DNA of 64,000 nt, from the NCBI RefSeq assembly GCF_019966515.1, contig NZ_JAIMIB010000010.1:1-64000 (forward strand). Direction: 5' to 3'. The notes beneath the pieces were generated by a model. It had not been told where the DNA came from. It was given only the letters and a program-made list of their open reading frames with translations, and did not search any database. Both the position numbers and the translations under genes were made by a program. This document shows, one piece after another, positions 1 through 9,089 of this stretch. The DNA is from Roseovarius aestuarii. Its GTDB lineage: Bacteria > Pseudomonadota > Alphaproteobacteria > Rhodobacterales > Rhodobacteraceae. How positions within the stretch are numbered: the stretch's first letter is position 1; each line of letters opens with the position of its first letter.

Positions 1-396
1 TGAGAAGCCATCTAGCCCATGCGGTTGGATTTTCATTTCTACATTGGCCCCTGAAGCCCAAGGCATCCAGTTCCTGGGCAACGGGGATGTTGCTGCCGGG
101 CCGGGAGTTTCACTGAGGCAGAGTCGGGCACATAGGCAACACGGGTATGGCAAGTAACGACGCTTCGATCCTTTTCCAGCATACAGGAACGGTGGTGAGC
201 CTGGGGTGAGGTTGAAGAAGTGACAGTTGGGTTGGAACTCACTGCCGAACTCCCGAAAACCCAAAGTATATCAGCCACTTGACAAAATTATTAACACTTC
301 TGGTGATTTTTACCTATCATGGAGCGCCGGTGGGGTTGTCGGTTATTGGTTCGGAGCGGGGGGCTCTCTGGGTAAAGTGCGTTGATACAATCAGGT
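1..396. other. Intergenic or window-edge sequence, no supported gene
   Basis: I see no convincing coding sequence here. A minus-strand open frame at 39-278 gives a low-complexity Ser/Thr-rich translation with no recognisable motif and no good ribosome site. The last ~100 bases form the upstream region of the FkbM-type gene. A gene running in from the left of the window cannot be excluded. Confidence 0.5.
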
Positions 397-1212
397 ATGA
401 AATGGATTTCAGCTAAGCTGGACCGCATTGTAGGGGCCCTGAAGCTGTGCATGATTTATGCCGCCGACATACAAACGCGGCGCACGTTGCTTCATATCTA
501 TTCCAACCTTTCACGCCATGAGCTTTATGATGATGAGGTTTTTGTGAACTTCCGGGTAGGGAAACAGGTCTTTCCCTTCTATATGCGGATCAGCGATATA
601 TTCATTGTTCTGGAGATTTTGCACGAGCAGCAATACCGCCTGCAACATCCCATCCCGACCCGAGGCACAATCATTGATCTGGGTGGCAATATAGGGGCGT
701 CGATGATGTGGTTCCTGGGGCAGCATCCAGAGGCCGATTATCATGTATTCGAACCCGCTCAAGACAATTTGCATTTTCTCCGCCGCAACGTCCAACCCTG
801 GCCACATATACATCTCCAGGAAGTCGCGGTCGGTGACAAAACTGGCTCAATTGATCTTTTTCACGGAGAATTTGGCGGCATGCATTCGACCATCGCGGTT
901 CCTGAAGACCCTGGGTGCAACTTCGAAACCGTTCCAGTCATTACCATGGCTGATTACCTGGAGACCCATAAAATCACCCGTGTCGACCTGCTGAAAATCG
1001 ATGTTGAAGGGGCAGAACAGGTGATAATTGATGGCTTTGGGCCCAAAATAAAGCGCGTACAGACAATAATAGGCGAGGTGCACGACAATATTATAGATAC
1101 GAAAAGATTCTACGAAACCTTGAGAGGAGCTGGCTTTTCACGGATAAAACGCAATTCATTCCGCGAGGGTGCTGATCTGGGTGTGCATGGATTTGAAGCA
1201 TCCCGTACGTAA
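397..1212 (+). CDS. FkbM-family SAM-dependent methyltransferase
   Basis: Predicted class I methyltransferase of the FkbM type, a family that O-methylates sugars, polyketides or other small molecules; the substrate is unknown. The SAM-binding motif I reads IDLGGNIGAS around residue 93 and is followed by HVFEPAQDN, the acidic strand-2 motif. LLKIDVEGAE is the FkbM signature near the C-terminal third. There is no signal peptide or membrane segment. ATG at 397 is preferred; an in-frame TTG at 382 adds five residues, and neither start has a strong ribosome site. It stands alone, followed by a gap carrying a degenerate repeat. Family call is firm, substrate is not. Confidence 0.85.
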   Translation: MKWISAKLDRIVGALKLCMIYAADIQTRRTLLHIYSNLSRHELYDDEVFVNFRVGKQVFPFYMRISDIFIVLEILHEQQYRLQHPIPTRGTIIDLGGNIGASMMWFLGQHPEADYHVFEPAQDNLHFLRRNVQPWPHIHLQEVAVGDKTGSIDLFHGEFGGMHSTIAVPEDPGCNFETVPVITMADYLETHKITRVDLLKIDVEGAEQVIIDGFGPKIKRVQTIIGEVHDNIIDTKRFYETLRGAGFSRIKRNSFREGADLGVHGFEASRT

Positions 1213-1258
1213 TTATCCAACATTTCCGATTTGTCCGCGTAGCCGTCAAGTTCGTTCT

Positions 1259-1277
1259 GAGCCCAAGGCGGAATTTC
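1259..1277 (+). repeat. Degenerate dispersed repeat, copy 1
   Basis: The intergenic motif GAGCCCAAGGCGGAATTTC resembles GAGCCCAAAGCGGAATTC at 58476-58493 and GAGCCCTAAGCGGA at 29614-29627. All three copies are non-coding. The function is unknown. Confidence 0.5.
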
Positions 1278-1365
1278 AGATTCACAGAGGGCTGCTGGTG
1301 ATATGTGCTATCGTTCGCTTGCTCACGCTTTGTGCGTGGACACCTAATTTTGGGGGGACGTGATG

Positions 1366-2229
1366 ATGAGCGACATAACGGTTGTAGGACTAGGAGCCAT
1401 GGGATCTGCGTTGGCGGCTGCCCTTTTGGACGCAGGACGAGACGTGACAATCTGGAACCGTTCGCCAGATAAAATGAACCCCTTGGTGGAGCGCGGCGCA
1501 CGAGGTGCCTCTGAATTGAGTGAAGCAGTATCTGCAAGCCCGAGGGCGATCATCTGCCTGCTGAACTATTCAACCACGAATGCCCTGTTTGGAACACCAC
1601 AGGTCTCGAAAGCCGTTTCCGGGCGCAATATCGTTCAGCTTGGCACATCATCGCCGCAGGAATCCGAGGACAGCAAAACTCAATTCAACAACTGGGGCGC
1701 TGGTTACCTCGACGGGACCATTATGTGTTGGCCCGGAAATATCGGAACACCCTCAGGCCGGATCGCTGTTGCGGGAGACAATGTCGCCTTTGCGGATTGC
1801 GAGATTGACCTGAAGGTACTCGCCGGTGACTTGCGTAATTTGGGATCGAATGTCCGTTCGGCAGCGACACTGGAACTAGCGTTTTTGTCGCGCCTCCTTG
1901 GCATCATTTTCGGGTCAATTCACGGTGCGCTGGCCTGCGAAGCCGAAGGCGTACCTGTATCGGAATTCACGTCAATCTTACCACCGGGAGACAGAGCCAT
2001 TCCGCTAACGGAAACAATTCACGCCGGTTCGTTCGACCAGATTTCCACAGGTGGCGCATCGGTCGACGTGGCCGCAGAGGCAGTCACCGGCCTGTATGAC
2101 CATGCGGTTTCAATGGGCATCAACAGCGAGCTTCCGTCCTTGATGCGTGATTGGGTAAAGCGAGCACAAGATGCAGGTTTCGGAAAACAGGAAACCGCGG
2201 CAGTCATAAAAACACTTCGAAAGCAATGA
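1366..2229 (+). CDS. NAD(P)-dependent oxidoreductase, imine-reductase / 6PGDH-like
   Basis: Member of the beta-hydroxyacid dehydrogenase / imine reductase superfamily. The N-terminal Rossmann motif GLGAMGSALA is followed by WNRSPDKM, where Arg after the second strand favours NADPH. The C-terminal half is the all-helical domain typical of this fold, and the total of about 287 residues is usual. The catalytic Lys of 3-hydroxyisobutyrate dehydrogenases is not obvious, so an imine-reductase-like member is more likely; the substrate is unknown. Start at ATG 1366 is chosen because GGGGGG at 1352-1357 lies at good spacing; GTG 1360 and ATG 1363 are also in frame. It has no close partner gene. Confidence 0.8.
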   Translation: MSDITVVGLGAMGSALAAALLDAGRDVTIWNRSPDKMNPLVERGARGASELSEAVSASPRAIICLLNYSTTNALFGTPQVSKAVSGRNIVQLGTSSPQESEDSKTQFNNWGAGYLDGTIMCWPGNIGTPSGRIAVAGDNVAFADCEIDLKVLAGDLRNLGSNVRSAATLELAFLSRLLGIIFGSIHGALACEAEGVPVSEFTSILPPGDRAIPLTETIHAGSFDQISTGGASVDVAAEAVTGLYDHAVSMGINSELPSLMRDWVKRAQDAGFGKQETAAVIKTLRKQ

Positions 2230-2672
2230 AGCCTCTACGGCCGGATTGAGCCCATACTGTGAATCTGGTTTTCATGCTGCGCGCGCTCGCAGCGCGCCGA
2301 TCCGCTGCACTGCCGAATTTCTCTCGCTGCATGGCAGAGGAGAATGCAGCCATTCCGGCAGGCCGCAGCAAATCTGAAACCTCGAATTCACGGGTCGCGG
2401 ACAAATTGAGCTTTCGCTGCGCGCGCACCAGTGACCGCTTCGCAGCTACCTTGTCCATTCCAATGCAATTGCTGTGGAACAGATCAAACAGGCAAGCGCT
2501 TACGGCCCAGCTAGAAATCTATTGGCATCGATTAACGCCACAGCGCTGCATGTTTGAGAAAGACTGCCGGGACAACTCCGCCATTTACCACAACAGCGCT
2601 GACAACCATCGCGGATTCTGCATTTAGAAACAAACGGTTCTCTGCAAGAAAATCTGGAGGATAGTTTTTAAA
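2230..2672. other. Intergenic region between convergent genes, no supported gene
   Basis: Open frames here (2204-2458 minus, 2259-2627 plus) give unremarkable translations without motifs. A short stem (GCTGCG at 2276-2281 with CGCAGC at 2288-2293) lies about 50 bases after the oxidoreductase stop but has no T-run. The rest resembles the degenerate intergenic sequence also seen near 9.0 and 61.4 kb. Confidence 0.5.
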
Positions 2673-3476
2673 TCAAAGATTTTGCGAGGGCCTTCTGGGC
2701 TTAATCGTCTTTGAACATGATCCGTTTTCAACTTGTCTTTGCCCGGCTTGACTAATCACGGAGGTCCTGAGAGCTTGTGGTTGTCCAAGTAAACTACTGG
2801 CAACTATGCTCGAGAGCTCACCTTCGTCTGCAAGTGACGACAAGTCCTGAAAAAATTCATCCATTCGAGCGCAGGTGTTTTCGATCTGGGAAATGCTTTC
2901 AGACGTAACATATTGGCCGATTTCCGACTTTAATTGTCGAATTTGCCGCACCATTCTTACCAACATCGGTTGCATTTCCTCGCTGCAGGCCGTCGAGAAA
3001 GATTTCAAGACCGCTTCGATCGACTTGGTCTCCGCCTCTGCGGCAACAGCGACCTTCGCGAGGCGTGTTTTCTGAATTGCGTTTATTGTTGCGCGCTCCA
3101 AAGAGGCTTTCGAGAGAGCGCTCTTTTCGATGTAATCAGCGAATCCCGCCCTCAATGCACTAAGGGCAACCTCTGCTTGGTCATCACCTGCTACCATAAT
3201 CATCGCGGCGTTTTTGTTCACCTGATGGGAGCGAACCACAGGCAAAAGGTTCATGCCGTTGGCATCCACGAGATTTAAATCCACGAAGATTATGTCAAAT
3301 TTGTCTTGGTCAAGGATATGCCCAAACTCGTGCACTTCACTGACTTCCTTCAGGTAAAAGTCAAGGCATGTTTCTTTTGCTATGCGCAAAAGCCTCCGCC
3401 GATCAAAGGCGTTGTCATCAATAACGAGAGCGCTGATCAACCCCATATTGCTGACTTTAGCGTCGGTTCCTTTCAA
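2673..3476 (-). CDS. Response regulator with receiver domain and unusual C-terminal helical region
   Basis: The N-terminal CheY-like receiver carries the acidic pair in ALVIDDN, phospho-acceptor Asp66 in IIFVDLN, and the switch Lys in YIEKSA. After about residue 140 there is no DNA-binding or enzymatic domain. That part is predicted helical or coiled-coil and ends in a Ser-rich basic tail. The start is set by GGGAGGAG six bases before TTG 3476; the ATG at 3446 has no ribosome site. It sits downstream of and parallel to the soluble kinase at 3647-4420, its likely partner. It probably acts by protein contact, but the output is unknown. Confidence 0.8.
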   Translation of the reverse strand: MKGTDAKVSNMGLISALVIDDNAFDRRRLLRIAKETCLDFYLKEVSEVHEFGHILDQDKFDIIFVDLNLVDANGMNLLPVVRSHQVNKNAAMIMVAGDDQAEVALSALRAGFADYIEKSALSKASLERATINAIQKTRLAKVAVAAEAETKSIEAVLKSFSTACSEEMQPMLVRMVRQIRQLKSEIGQYVTSESISQIENTCARMDEFFQDLSSLADEGELSSIVASSLLGQPQALRTSVISQAGQRQVENGSCSKTIKPRRPSQNL

Positions 3477-3646
3477 AATGACTCCTCCCAGGTACGAATT
3501 TCATGCGTTATTAGAATAAGCTACATGCACTTAATTTCAGGTTAGCAAATGCTTTACACTCAATGAATTAGCCGTCTCTAAAGTTTGCTTAAGCACGCTA
3601 TTCCGGCATAGTCCTGTGAAGGGTTGGCAATGGTAGGGTTGTTATC

Positions 3647-4420
3647 TTAAATCGTTTCCGTTGAATTTTGTTCTGATCTAATCGGAAAAACCAATCCGAA
3701 TGTTGTTCCTCGGTTAGGTGGACTGCTTTTTAACCAGATTTTTCCCTCATAAATTTTGCATATCTTTTTGCAAATCGCCAATCCAAGCCCACTCCCCTCG
3801 ACTTGGTCTTTTGATTTCAAGGTTTTCATCATCTCAAATATTTTACCCTGCATATCTTCTCGTATGCCTGGTCCGTCATCAGAAAATTCAATAGTGACAA
3901 ATCCATCCATTTCGCTTGAGTTAATCGTTAATGCAGCTTTGGATCGGTCATTGTGTTTGAAAGCGTTCGAAACGATTGACTCGAATAGCGTCGCCAGATC
4001 GTGTTTGCTGATCCAAATTTGGCAAGGCGAAACATTATTCGTTATCAAGCACTTGGATCCGATGTCAAATCCAGACAATACTTCTTCCAATACTTTTGCC
4101 GGATCGATAAATGTGATAACTTGTTCGCGCCCAACACGCGAATAGGTGGCGAAATCCTGCGTCAGTTGTACGAAACGGCTGGATTGACGAATGAGCATCT
4201 GGAGGTTTGCGAGGATTTCATCTGGCAGTTCGATGCCCGCATCCTCTACATCCTGCAAAATCCAGCGGGGTATGTCAGAAATTGCCCTCATGGACGCTCC
4301 GACATCGTGCGAAAAATTGGAAATCAACTTGTCAAACTCGGCTTGCAGATCAGCATCCGCGTTACGAGTGATAGTTTGTAACGTTCCGTCCATATTGTGT
4401 TTCACCACCTGATGTGCCAC
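3647..4420 (-). CDS. Soluble histidine kinase without sensor domain
   Basis: A short kinase containing only a dimerisation/phospho-acceptor region (FSHDVGASMRAI, His38) and an HATPase_c domain. N box SNAFKHND, G1 DDGPGIRED and G2 GSGLGLAICKK are all intact. There is no transmembrane segment, PAS or HAMP. The catalytic part is clearly paralogous to that of the membrane kinase at 6084-8039: both share a Q/E-V-EGSGLGLA G2 box and a K(H/F)(L/M)KTL(K/Q)S stretch before it. Start is GTG 4420 with a weak ribosome site. It likely forms a two-component pair with 2673-3476 and may respond to the island's other kinase. Confidence 0.85.
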   Translation of the reverse strand: MAHQVVKHNMDGTLQTITRNADADLQAEFDKLISNFSHDVGASMRAISDIPRWILQDVEDAGIELPDEILANLQMLIRQSSRFVQLTQDFATYSRVGREQVITFIDPAKVLEEVLSGFDIGSKCLITNNVSPCQIWISKHDLATLFESIVSNAFKHNDRSKAALTINSSEMDGFVTIEFSDDGPGIREDMQGKIFEMMKTLKSKDQVEGSGLGLAICKKICKIYEGKIWLKSSPPNRGTTFGLVFPIRSEQNSTETI

Positions 4421-4518
4421 CAGATCGTAGGATCAACATCTTCTGTTAACAAACTCTAAAATCGCGTTAAGAAATCAAGATAAAATTGTTCAGATCCCGC
4501 TCAAGGCACCAGGTGGAA

Positions 4519-5973
4519 TCACGAGTAATCTCGCAGGCGGTTTCGAACTGCTTGCGGGTATTTATTGCGCAGTTGCATCCAGCGTTCCTTTTGCTTTTGA
4601 TGCCCGGTTCGCACAGAAATCAACGCCCAGTTTTCAGCAACCCGTTCCAACGCATCTTCTGGTTTGACCTCTCCGGTCAAAGCCCTGTAGAGCCATTCGC
4701 TCAAGACTCGGAAATACTCACCCTGATGCGCGAGGTATAGATCAGGGATCGCGTTTCGCATGCTGGCAGCGTGCACTTCAAGAAATTCGTCAGAATAAGT
4801 CTTACGTATTTCCAGATCTTCGTAATGTTCGAGACGGAACGGATCAAAGAAACCGGCCTGCTGCCGAACGGCGCGCTTCGACATTTCCGAACTGGACGCG
4901 AAAAGCGCGAATAGATAGGCTATTTCCGGCTCTCTGGATTGCGAGGTGACAACATAGTTCCAACCCCAATTGAAATACGGCGTAAACAAAAGATGTCCAT
5001 CAACCAACCCGCCAGGCGTAGGGCCAAATTTCATCCGATTTTGCATTTTCGACTCTGGACCGTTCAGAAATTTTTGCGAACCACCCCAGCCGATATTGCA
5101 ATAGACATCACCCCTCGCGTAACGCTCCCAGTTTTCAAACAGTCCGAGGGTCGCGGTTTCCGGGCAAAGGTGCTCAGAGACCCGGATCAGGTCTTCGAGC
5201 GCGGTTACGCCCGCATCTGACGCAATTTGCGGAACAAGATCCCGAGAGAACGGCCAATAGCCCCTGGCATGAAAACGTACCCACCATTCCCATGTCACAT
5301 AGCTGGGTGTCCGGAAAAGCAGACCGCCACCCAATCCTTGGTCCGGACGATTGAAATACTGGATCTGCTGGTCCAATTGTTCCCATGTTTCGGGTACATT
5401 CAGGCTGTATCCGTGTGTGTCGGCGAAACGGCTTTTCTCATCCTCGTCATTTAGCAAATCCTTATGATAAAACATGACATAGGCATCACCATCGGTTTGA
5501 AAGCCGAAAATATTACCATCGAAACTGTCTCCGGTCTGATACAAAATATCATCGCGAAAACCGTCCGGCTCGTGTTCATTGGCGTATTGTGTAATTGGCA
5601 AGATTGCTCCGGACGAAACCAGGTCCGGTAAACCGAATGTCGCAGGTAAGGCCAAGTCATAGTCGCCTTTGCCATTCAATGTATCCAGCGTCAGCTGGAC
5701 ATTGATGTCATCTACCGGTGTCTCAATCGAGCGGATAGAGATCCCTGTTGCGGTTTTAAACGCCTCTATGACCGGATTAACACTGGCCCCACTTCCGTTG
5801 GGCAGTAAAAGTCCAAGCTGTACATCGCGCCCCTCGGTTAGCCTCGCGGCTGTTCGCGCAGCATAGTTGTGCAAACCCTGTTGTGTATTTGCAAAGAGTG
5901 GATTCGCCAACGGCATGACGAAACTTGAAGTCGAAAGGCCAAGCAAGGCCTGGCGTCGTGAAAGACCGTTCAT
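4519..5973 (-). CDS. Tat-exported extracellular solute-binding protein
   Basis: ABC-type periplasmic binding protein of the large sugar/polyamine-binding (cluster B/D) type, about 484 residues. The N-terminus MNGLSRRQALLG gives a twin-arginine motif and a hydrophobic stretch, with cleavage probably near LFANT. ATG 5973 is chosen for the normal Tat leader; a GTG at 6000 would add nine residues. No permease or ATPase gene is adjacent. It lies between two histidine kinases and diverges from the membrane kinase by about 110 bases. That context suggests a ligand-presenting role in signalling rather than uptake, which is inference. The ligand is unknown. Confidence 0.85.
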   Translation of the reverse strand: MNGLSRRQALLGLSTSSFVMPLANPLFANTQQGLHNYAARTAARLTEGRDVQLGLLLPNGSGASVNPVIEAFKTATGISIRSIETPVDDINVQLTLDTLNGKGDYDLALPATFGLPDLVSSGAILPITQYANEHEPDGFRDDILYQTGDSFDGNIFGFQTDGDAYVMFYHKDLLNDEDEKSRFADTHGYSLNVPETWEQLDQQIQYFNRPDQGLGGGLLFRTPSYVTWEWWVRFHARGYWPFSRDLVPQIASDAGVTALEDLIRVSEHLCPETATLGLFENWERYARGDVYCNIGWGGSQKFLNGPESKMQNRMKFGPTPGGLVDGHLLFTPYFNWGWNYVVTSQSREPEIAYLFALFASSSEMSKRAVRQQAGFFDPFRLEHYEDLEIRKTYSDEFLEVHAASMRNAIPDLYLAHQGEYFRVLSEWLYRALTGEVKPEDALERVAENWALISVRTGHQKQKERWMQLRNKYPQAVRNRLRDYS

Positions 5974-6083
5974 AAAGATATACCGCCGTTGCTGGGACAC
6001 CGTTCTAACAAGGCATCAATAGATTTAAGAAATCATAAATACCTTTTGAGCCAGTATGCCCACGAAACAATCGGGTTGACCGC

Positions 6084-8039
6084 GTGCTGAACTTACTAAC
6101 AAAACTTCGAAATCGTTGGCGCTCCAGCGCAGTATTCAAACTCAGTGTTACGACATATATTGTCGTGTTCTTAATCATTGCGTCCCAAGCCTCTGTCGGG
6201 CTTCAAATATTTCGTTTGAATGGAGTTCAGAATTCGATTTTGAACAATTCCGTTCCACTTCTTGAAAAAACTGAAGAATTTGCGCGGCTTACTGCAAAAA
6301 CTCTCGCTCAAACCACGCTACTCAAGCGAACATTATCAGCGCTAGAACTGCGGCGACTTCGCGAAAGCTATCAAGAAAACGAAAATCAATCGGAAAGGAT
6401 CTTTGACCAGATTATCGCTTCAAATCTTGAGCCTGAAAAGACAGAGGCATTCGAGGCCAGTTTGCAAAGATTCGTAGAGATCAATGAAACGCTGTTCGAA
6501 AACCAATTTGCGCAACGTCAAACAGAACAAAAAATCCGGGAAGTAGCCACTCATCTGATGCGCGCCACCACACAATTTGAAGACTTCATAGACAAATTGC
6601 TTATTCGGGCAACGACAATAATATTGACGAATTCTTCGAAAATTGGCGCGGGCCAGGTGATTGTACCAGATGAACGTAATGTGTTTTTGATCTTTGCGGG
6701 CGAGGTTGAAGTTCTCAATTCCCTGAAAAGTGATGTCATCGACATATCAAACATCGTGCAGAGTGATCTGGCGGATTTTGAGAACAGTAAATCCGGTGGA
6801 TTTGCAGACAAGCTCCGATTCCGCGTCCGCAGCATTACGCAATCCCTAACATTACTTCAACAATCCGAAACACGGTCAGAATTGGCAAAACTCGCAACGC
6901 AGATAAATGAAAGTTTAACTGCGCCAGCGGGCTACATAGATCTGCAAAACGAAGCTCAGAAAGCAAAAAGAGATTTTGATGAACTCAAAGGCGATCAAGC
7001 GGTTGCGGTGAACGATATAGACGCCAAGGTTGAGCAAATCGTTTTCGAAGCCACAGGCAGCTTTGAAACCGATATCATTCTGGCAGCCGATCTGACCCGA
7101 ATCATAATGGGGATTGGTATTTCGACATCCCTTTTCGTTCTTTCCGCGATCTTCTTGTTAGACAGAAATGTTGTTCGAAACCAGATCAGTCGCAGGTTCA
7201 CAACTATGACTGAAGATATTCTAACAATTTCTAAGGGCGACTATTCTCATTCCATACGGGTTCATGGCCGCGATGAGTTGGGTGACATTGCTCATGCGCT
7301 CGACGTTTTCAAAAATCAGGCGGCCGAGCTTGAACGCTCAAATGCCGAACTGGAACGGTTTGCGTACGTTGCGGCCCACGATTTGAGGTCTCCTCTGGAT
7401 GCCATTCAGGACCTGGCGCGCTGGACACTTGAGGATGAGCGCGACAGTCTCTCAGCATCATGCATCGAAAACCTCGAGCTTTTAATAAAACGCAGCTCGC
7501 GCCTATCTGCACTCCAGGCCGATCTGCTGACATATGCTCAAGTCGGCGAAATGGATACCAGCGTGAAGCCTCTTTTTCTCAAGGATGAAATCGAAAAAAT
7601 TTCAGACATGTTGGACCCTGAAAGCCATTACCACATTACTCTAGAGAACGATCCGGGAGAAATAGTCACATACAACCTGCCCCTACGACAGATATTGATA
7701 AACCTAATCACAAACGCGATAAAACATCACGACAGAAGCTCAGGTAGGATTACGGTTAAGTTTTCACGCGGGGGCGGGCAGCTCAAATTTGTCGTGGAAG
7801 ATGATGGCCCGGGGATCGAGCCTCGTTTCCAAGGGCAGATTTTTGAACTCTTCAAGACATTGCAATCTCGAGACCGAGTAGAAGGCAGCGGTCTTGGGTT
7901 GGCACTGGTTACCAAGGTTGTAGAACGTCTGGGGGGTAAAATTTTGGTGCAATCGGATGCGCCGCAAGAACGTGGCACAAGGTTTGTGTTCGAGATCACC
8001 GATTTCTCTGAGGAATCTGAGGTTAGTCGAGCAGCATGA
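6084..8039 (+). CDS. Membrane sensor histidine kinase with large periplasmic helical domain
   Basis: Transmembrane segment 1 lies at about residues 18-40 and segment 2 at about 336-358. They enclose a ~290-residue Glu/Gln-rich periplasmic region that looks all-helical, like TorS- or methyl-accepting-type helical-bundle sensors. HAMP (about 358-410) is followed by a short coiled coil. The phospho-acceptor His432 is in AAHDLRSPLDAI, and HATPase_c shows NAIKHHD, DDGPGIEP and GSGLGLAL. There is no fused receiver. Start is GTG 6084. It diverges from the binding-protein gene, and the single-domain regulator follows 36 bases later as the likely phosphate acceptor. Confidence 0.9.
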   Translation: MLNLLTKLRNRWRSSAVFKLSVTTYIVVFLIIASQASVGLQIFRLNGVQNSILNNSVPLLEKTEEFARLTAKTLAQTTLLKRTLSALELRRLRESYQENENQSERIFDQIIASNLEPEKTEAFEASLQRFVEINETLFENQFAQRQTEQKIREVATHLMRATTQFEDFIDKLLIRATTIILTNSSKIGAGQVIVPDERNVFLIFAGEVEVLNSLKSDVIDISNIVQSDLADFENSKSGGFADKLRFRVRSITQSLTLLQQSETRSELAKLATQINESLTAPAGYIDLQNEAQKAKRDFDELKGDQAVAVNDIDAKVEQIVFEATGSFETDIILAADLTRIIMGIGISTSLFVLSAIFLLDRNVVRNQISRRFTTMTEDILTISKGDYSHSIRVHGRDELGDIAHALDVFKNQAAELERSNAELERFAYVAAHDLRSPLDAIQDLARWTLEDERDSLSASCIENLELLIKRSSRLSALQADLLTYAQVGEMDTSVKPLFLKDEIEKISDMLDPESHYHITLENDPGEIVTYNLPLRQILINLITNAIKHHDRSSGRITVKFSRGGGQLKFVVEDDGPGIEPRFQGQIFELFKTLQSRDRVEGSGLGLALVTKVVERLGGKILVQSDAPQERGTRFVFEITDFSEESEVSRAA

Positions 8040-8075
8040 GGCGAATGCAGGCACAACAAAGCGAGGGCGAGCAAA

Positions 8076-8507
8076 ATGATAGACTTTGAACCGGTAAAAT
8101 TTCTAATCGTTGATGATGATGAAGTCAGCGTTATTAAAATCAAGAGAGCCATCGCCAAAGCCAAGCTTGGAAATCCGGTTCGCGTTGCGAACGATGGCAT
8201 TGAGGCCCTTGAAATCTTGCGTGGTGATGGCGGTCAAGAGAAAATCACGCCACCTTATATCGTAACTTTGGACATCAACATGCCGCGTATGGACGGGCAT
8301 GAGTTTCTGCAGGAAATTCGCAATGACACGCGACTTAAGAATGTCTTAGTGTTTGTACTGACAACGTCGAGCAACGAGGCAGATATCAGAGCAGCCTATG
8401 ATCGCAACGTCGCGGGCTACATTCTGAAAGAGAATTCAGAAAGTGACCTGATTGATAAAATAAATATGATTGAGAACTTTTCAAATTTAGTCGTTCTCCC
8501 AAAATAA
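8076..8507 (+). CDS. Single-domain response regulator (CheY/Rcp1-like)
   Basis: A receiver domain only, 143 residues: acidic triad in FLIVDDDE, phospho-acceptor Asp66 in VTLDINMPRMDG, Thr/Ser switch in VLTTSSNE, and Lys in GYILKEN. The sequence resembles the Rcp1-type regulators that pair with phytochrome-like or sensor kinases. GAGGGCGAG just upstream of ATG 8076 is a good ribosome site. Co-directional with and 36 bases after the membrane kinase, so the two are probably co-transcribed. With no output domain, it should work by protein interaction or as a phosphorelay intermediate. Confidence 0.9.
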   Translation: MIDFEPVKFLIVDDDEVSVIKIKRAIAKAKLGNPVRVANDGIEALEILRGDGGQEKITPPYIVTLDINMPRMDGHEFLQEIRNDTRLKNVLVFVLTTSSNEADIRAAYDRNVAGYILKENSESDLIDKINMIENFSNLVVLPK

Positions 8508-8666
8508 CAGGTCAGGTCGGCTACATTCAGCGTGTTCGCACTCAAATTTAGGAACTTCACGAGTCGGATTGATTCCTATAACTCACCGTGGCTCATTCGG
8601 GAGAAAGTGTTTTCTTAGTCAGTATGCTTCCCAGGACTGCTCATTTGTGATGCCCGGCCAGAATGA

Positions 8667-8861
8667 TGTACTGAACGGCAAAACCGATTTTCGCTCAACG
8701 CTAGACAATCCGGGGCCGCATTGCCCACGGGTTTCGATAGCAGCTCCATCCGCCAGATCGGAGACGGGGCCGAGGTCGTCTCGATCATAGAATGGAAAAG
8801 CGACAAGGTAGCCGAAGAGCGTTGGTTCGTGGACACCGAACAATGGAAAGCCGCGTTCTGA
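8667..8861 (+). pseudogene. Possible truncated ORF remnant, unknown family
   Basis: This frame is open for about 64 codons after a TGA at 8664 and has no good start codon. The inferred tail includes SIIEWKSDKVAEERW and VDTEQWKAAF followed by TGA. The composition looks protein-like rather than random, so it may be the 3' end of a decayed gene. I do not recognise the family. The signal is weak. Confidence 0.2.
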
Positions 8862-9067
8862 ATGTAGAGTCGAATTAGTGTCGGCGGCTTTCTCTGTTCA
8901 GGAAAGCTATCCGCGTTTTTTTCGAGAATGTCGATCCACGTCTAGATTATGGAGCCAACTGCAGCGAGGGGTCGGTTTGGAATTTGAGGCTCATGATGTG
9001 GTCCAATGGCCGCTTGGACGACAATGAGCGGCGTCGCAGAAAACGGCCTGCCGCAAGTGCGCGTAAT

Positions 9068-9089
9068 TGCTGCGTGAGCAATAGCCGCG
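9068..9089 (+). repeat. Degenerate dispersed repeat B, copy 1
   Basis: This 22-base segment differs at two positions from 61405-61426. The central shared core is CTGCGTGAGCA followed by TAGCCGCG with one mismatch. Both copies are intergenic and are preceded by a similar GCAAG(T/C)GCG. Confidence 0.5.

Noticed and set aside
39..278. 79-residue minus-strand ORF at the left edge
   Set aside because: Low-complexity translation, no start signal, no recognisable family.
2259..2627. 122-residue plus-strand ORF between oxidoreductase and regulator
   Set aside because: No motif, no ribosome site, and composition like the degenerate intergenic repeats.
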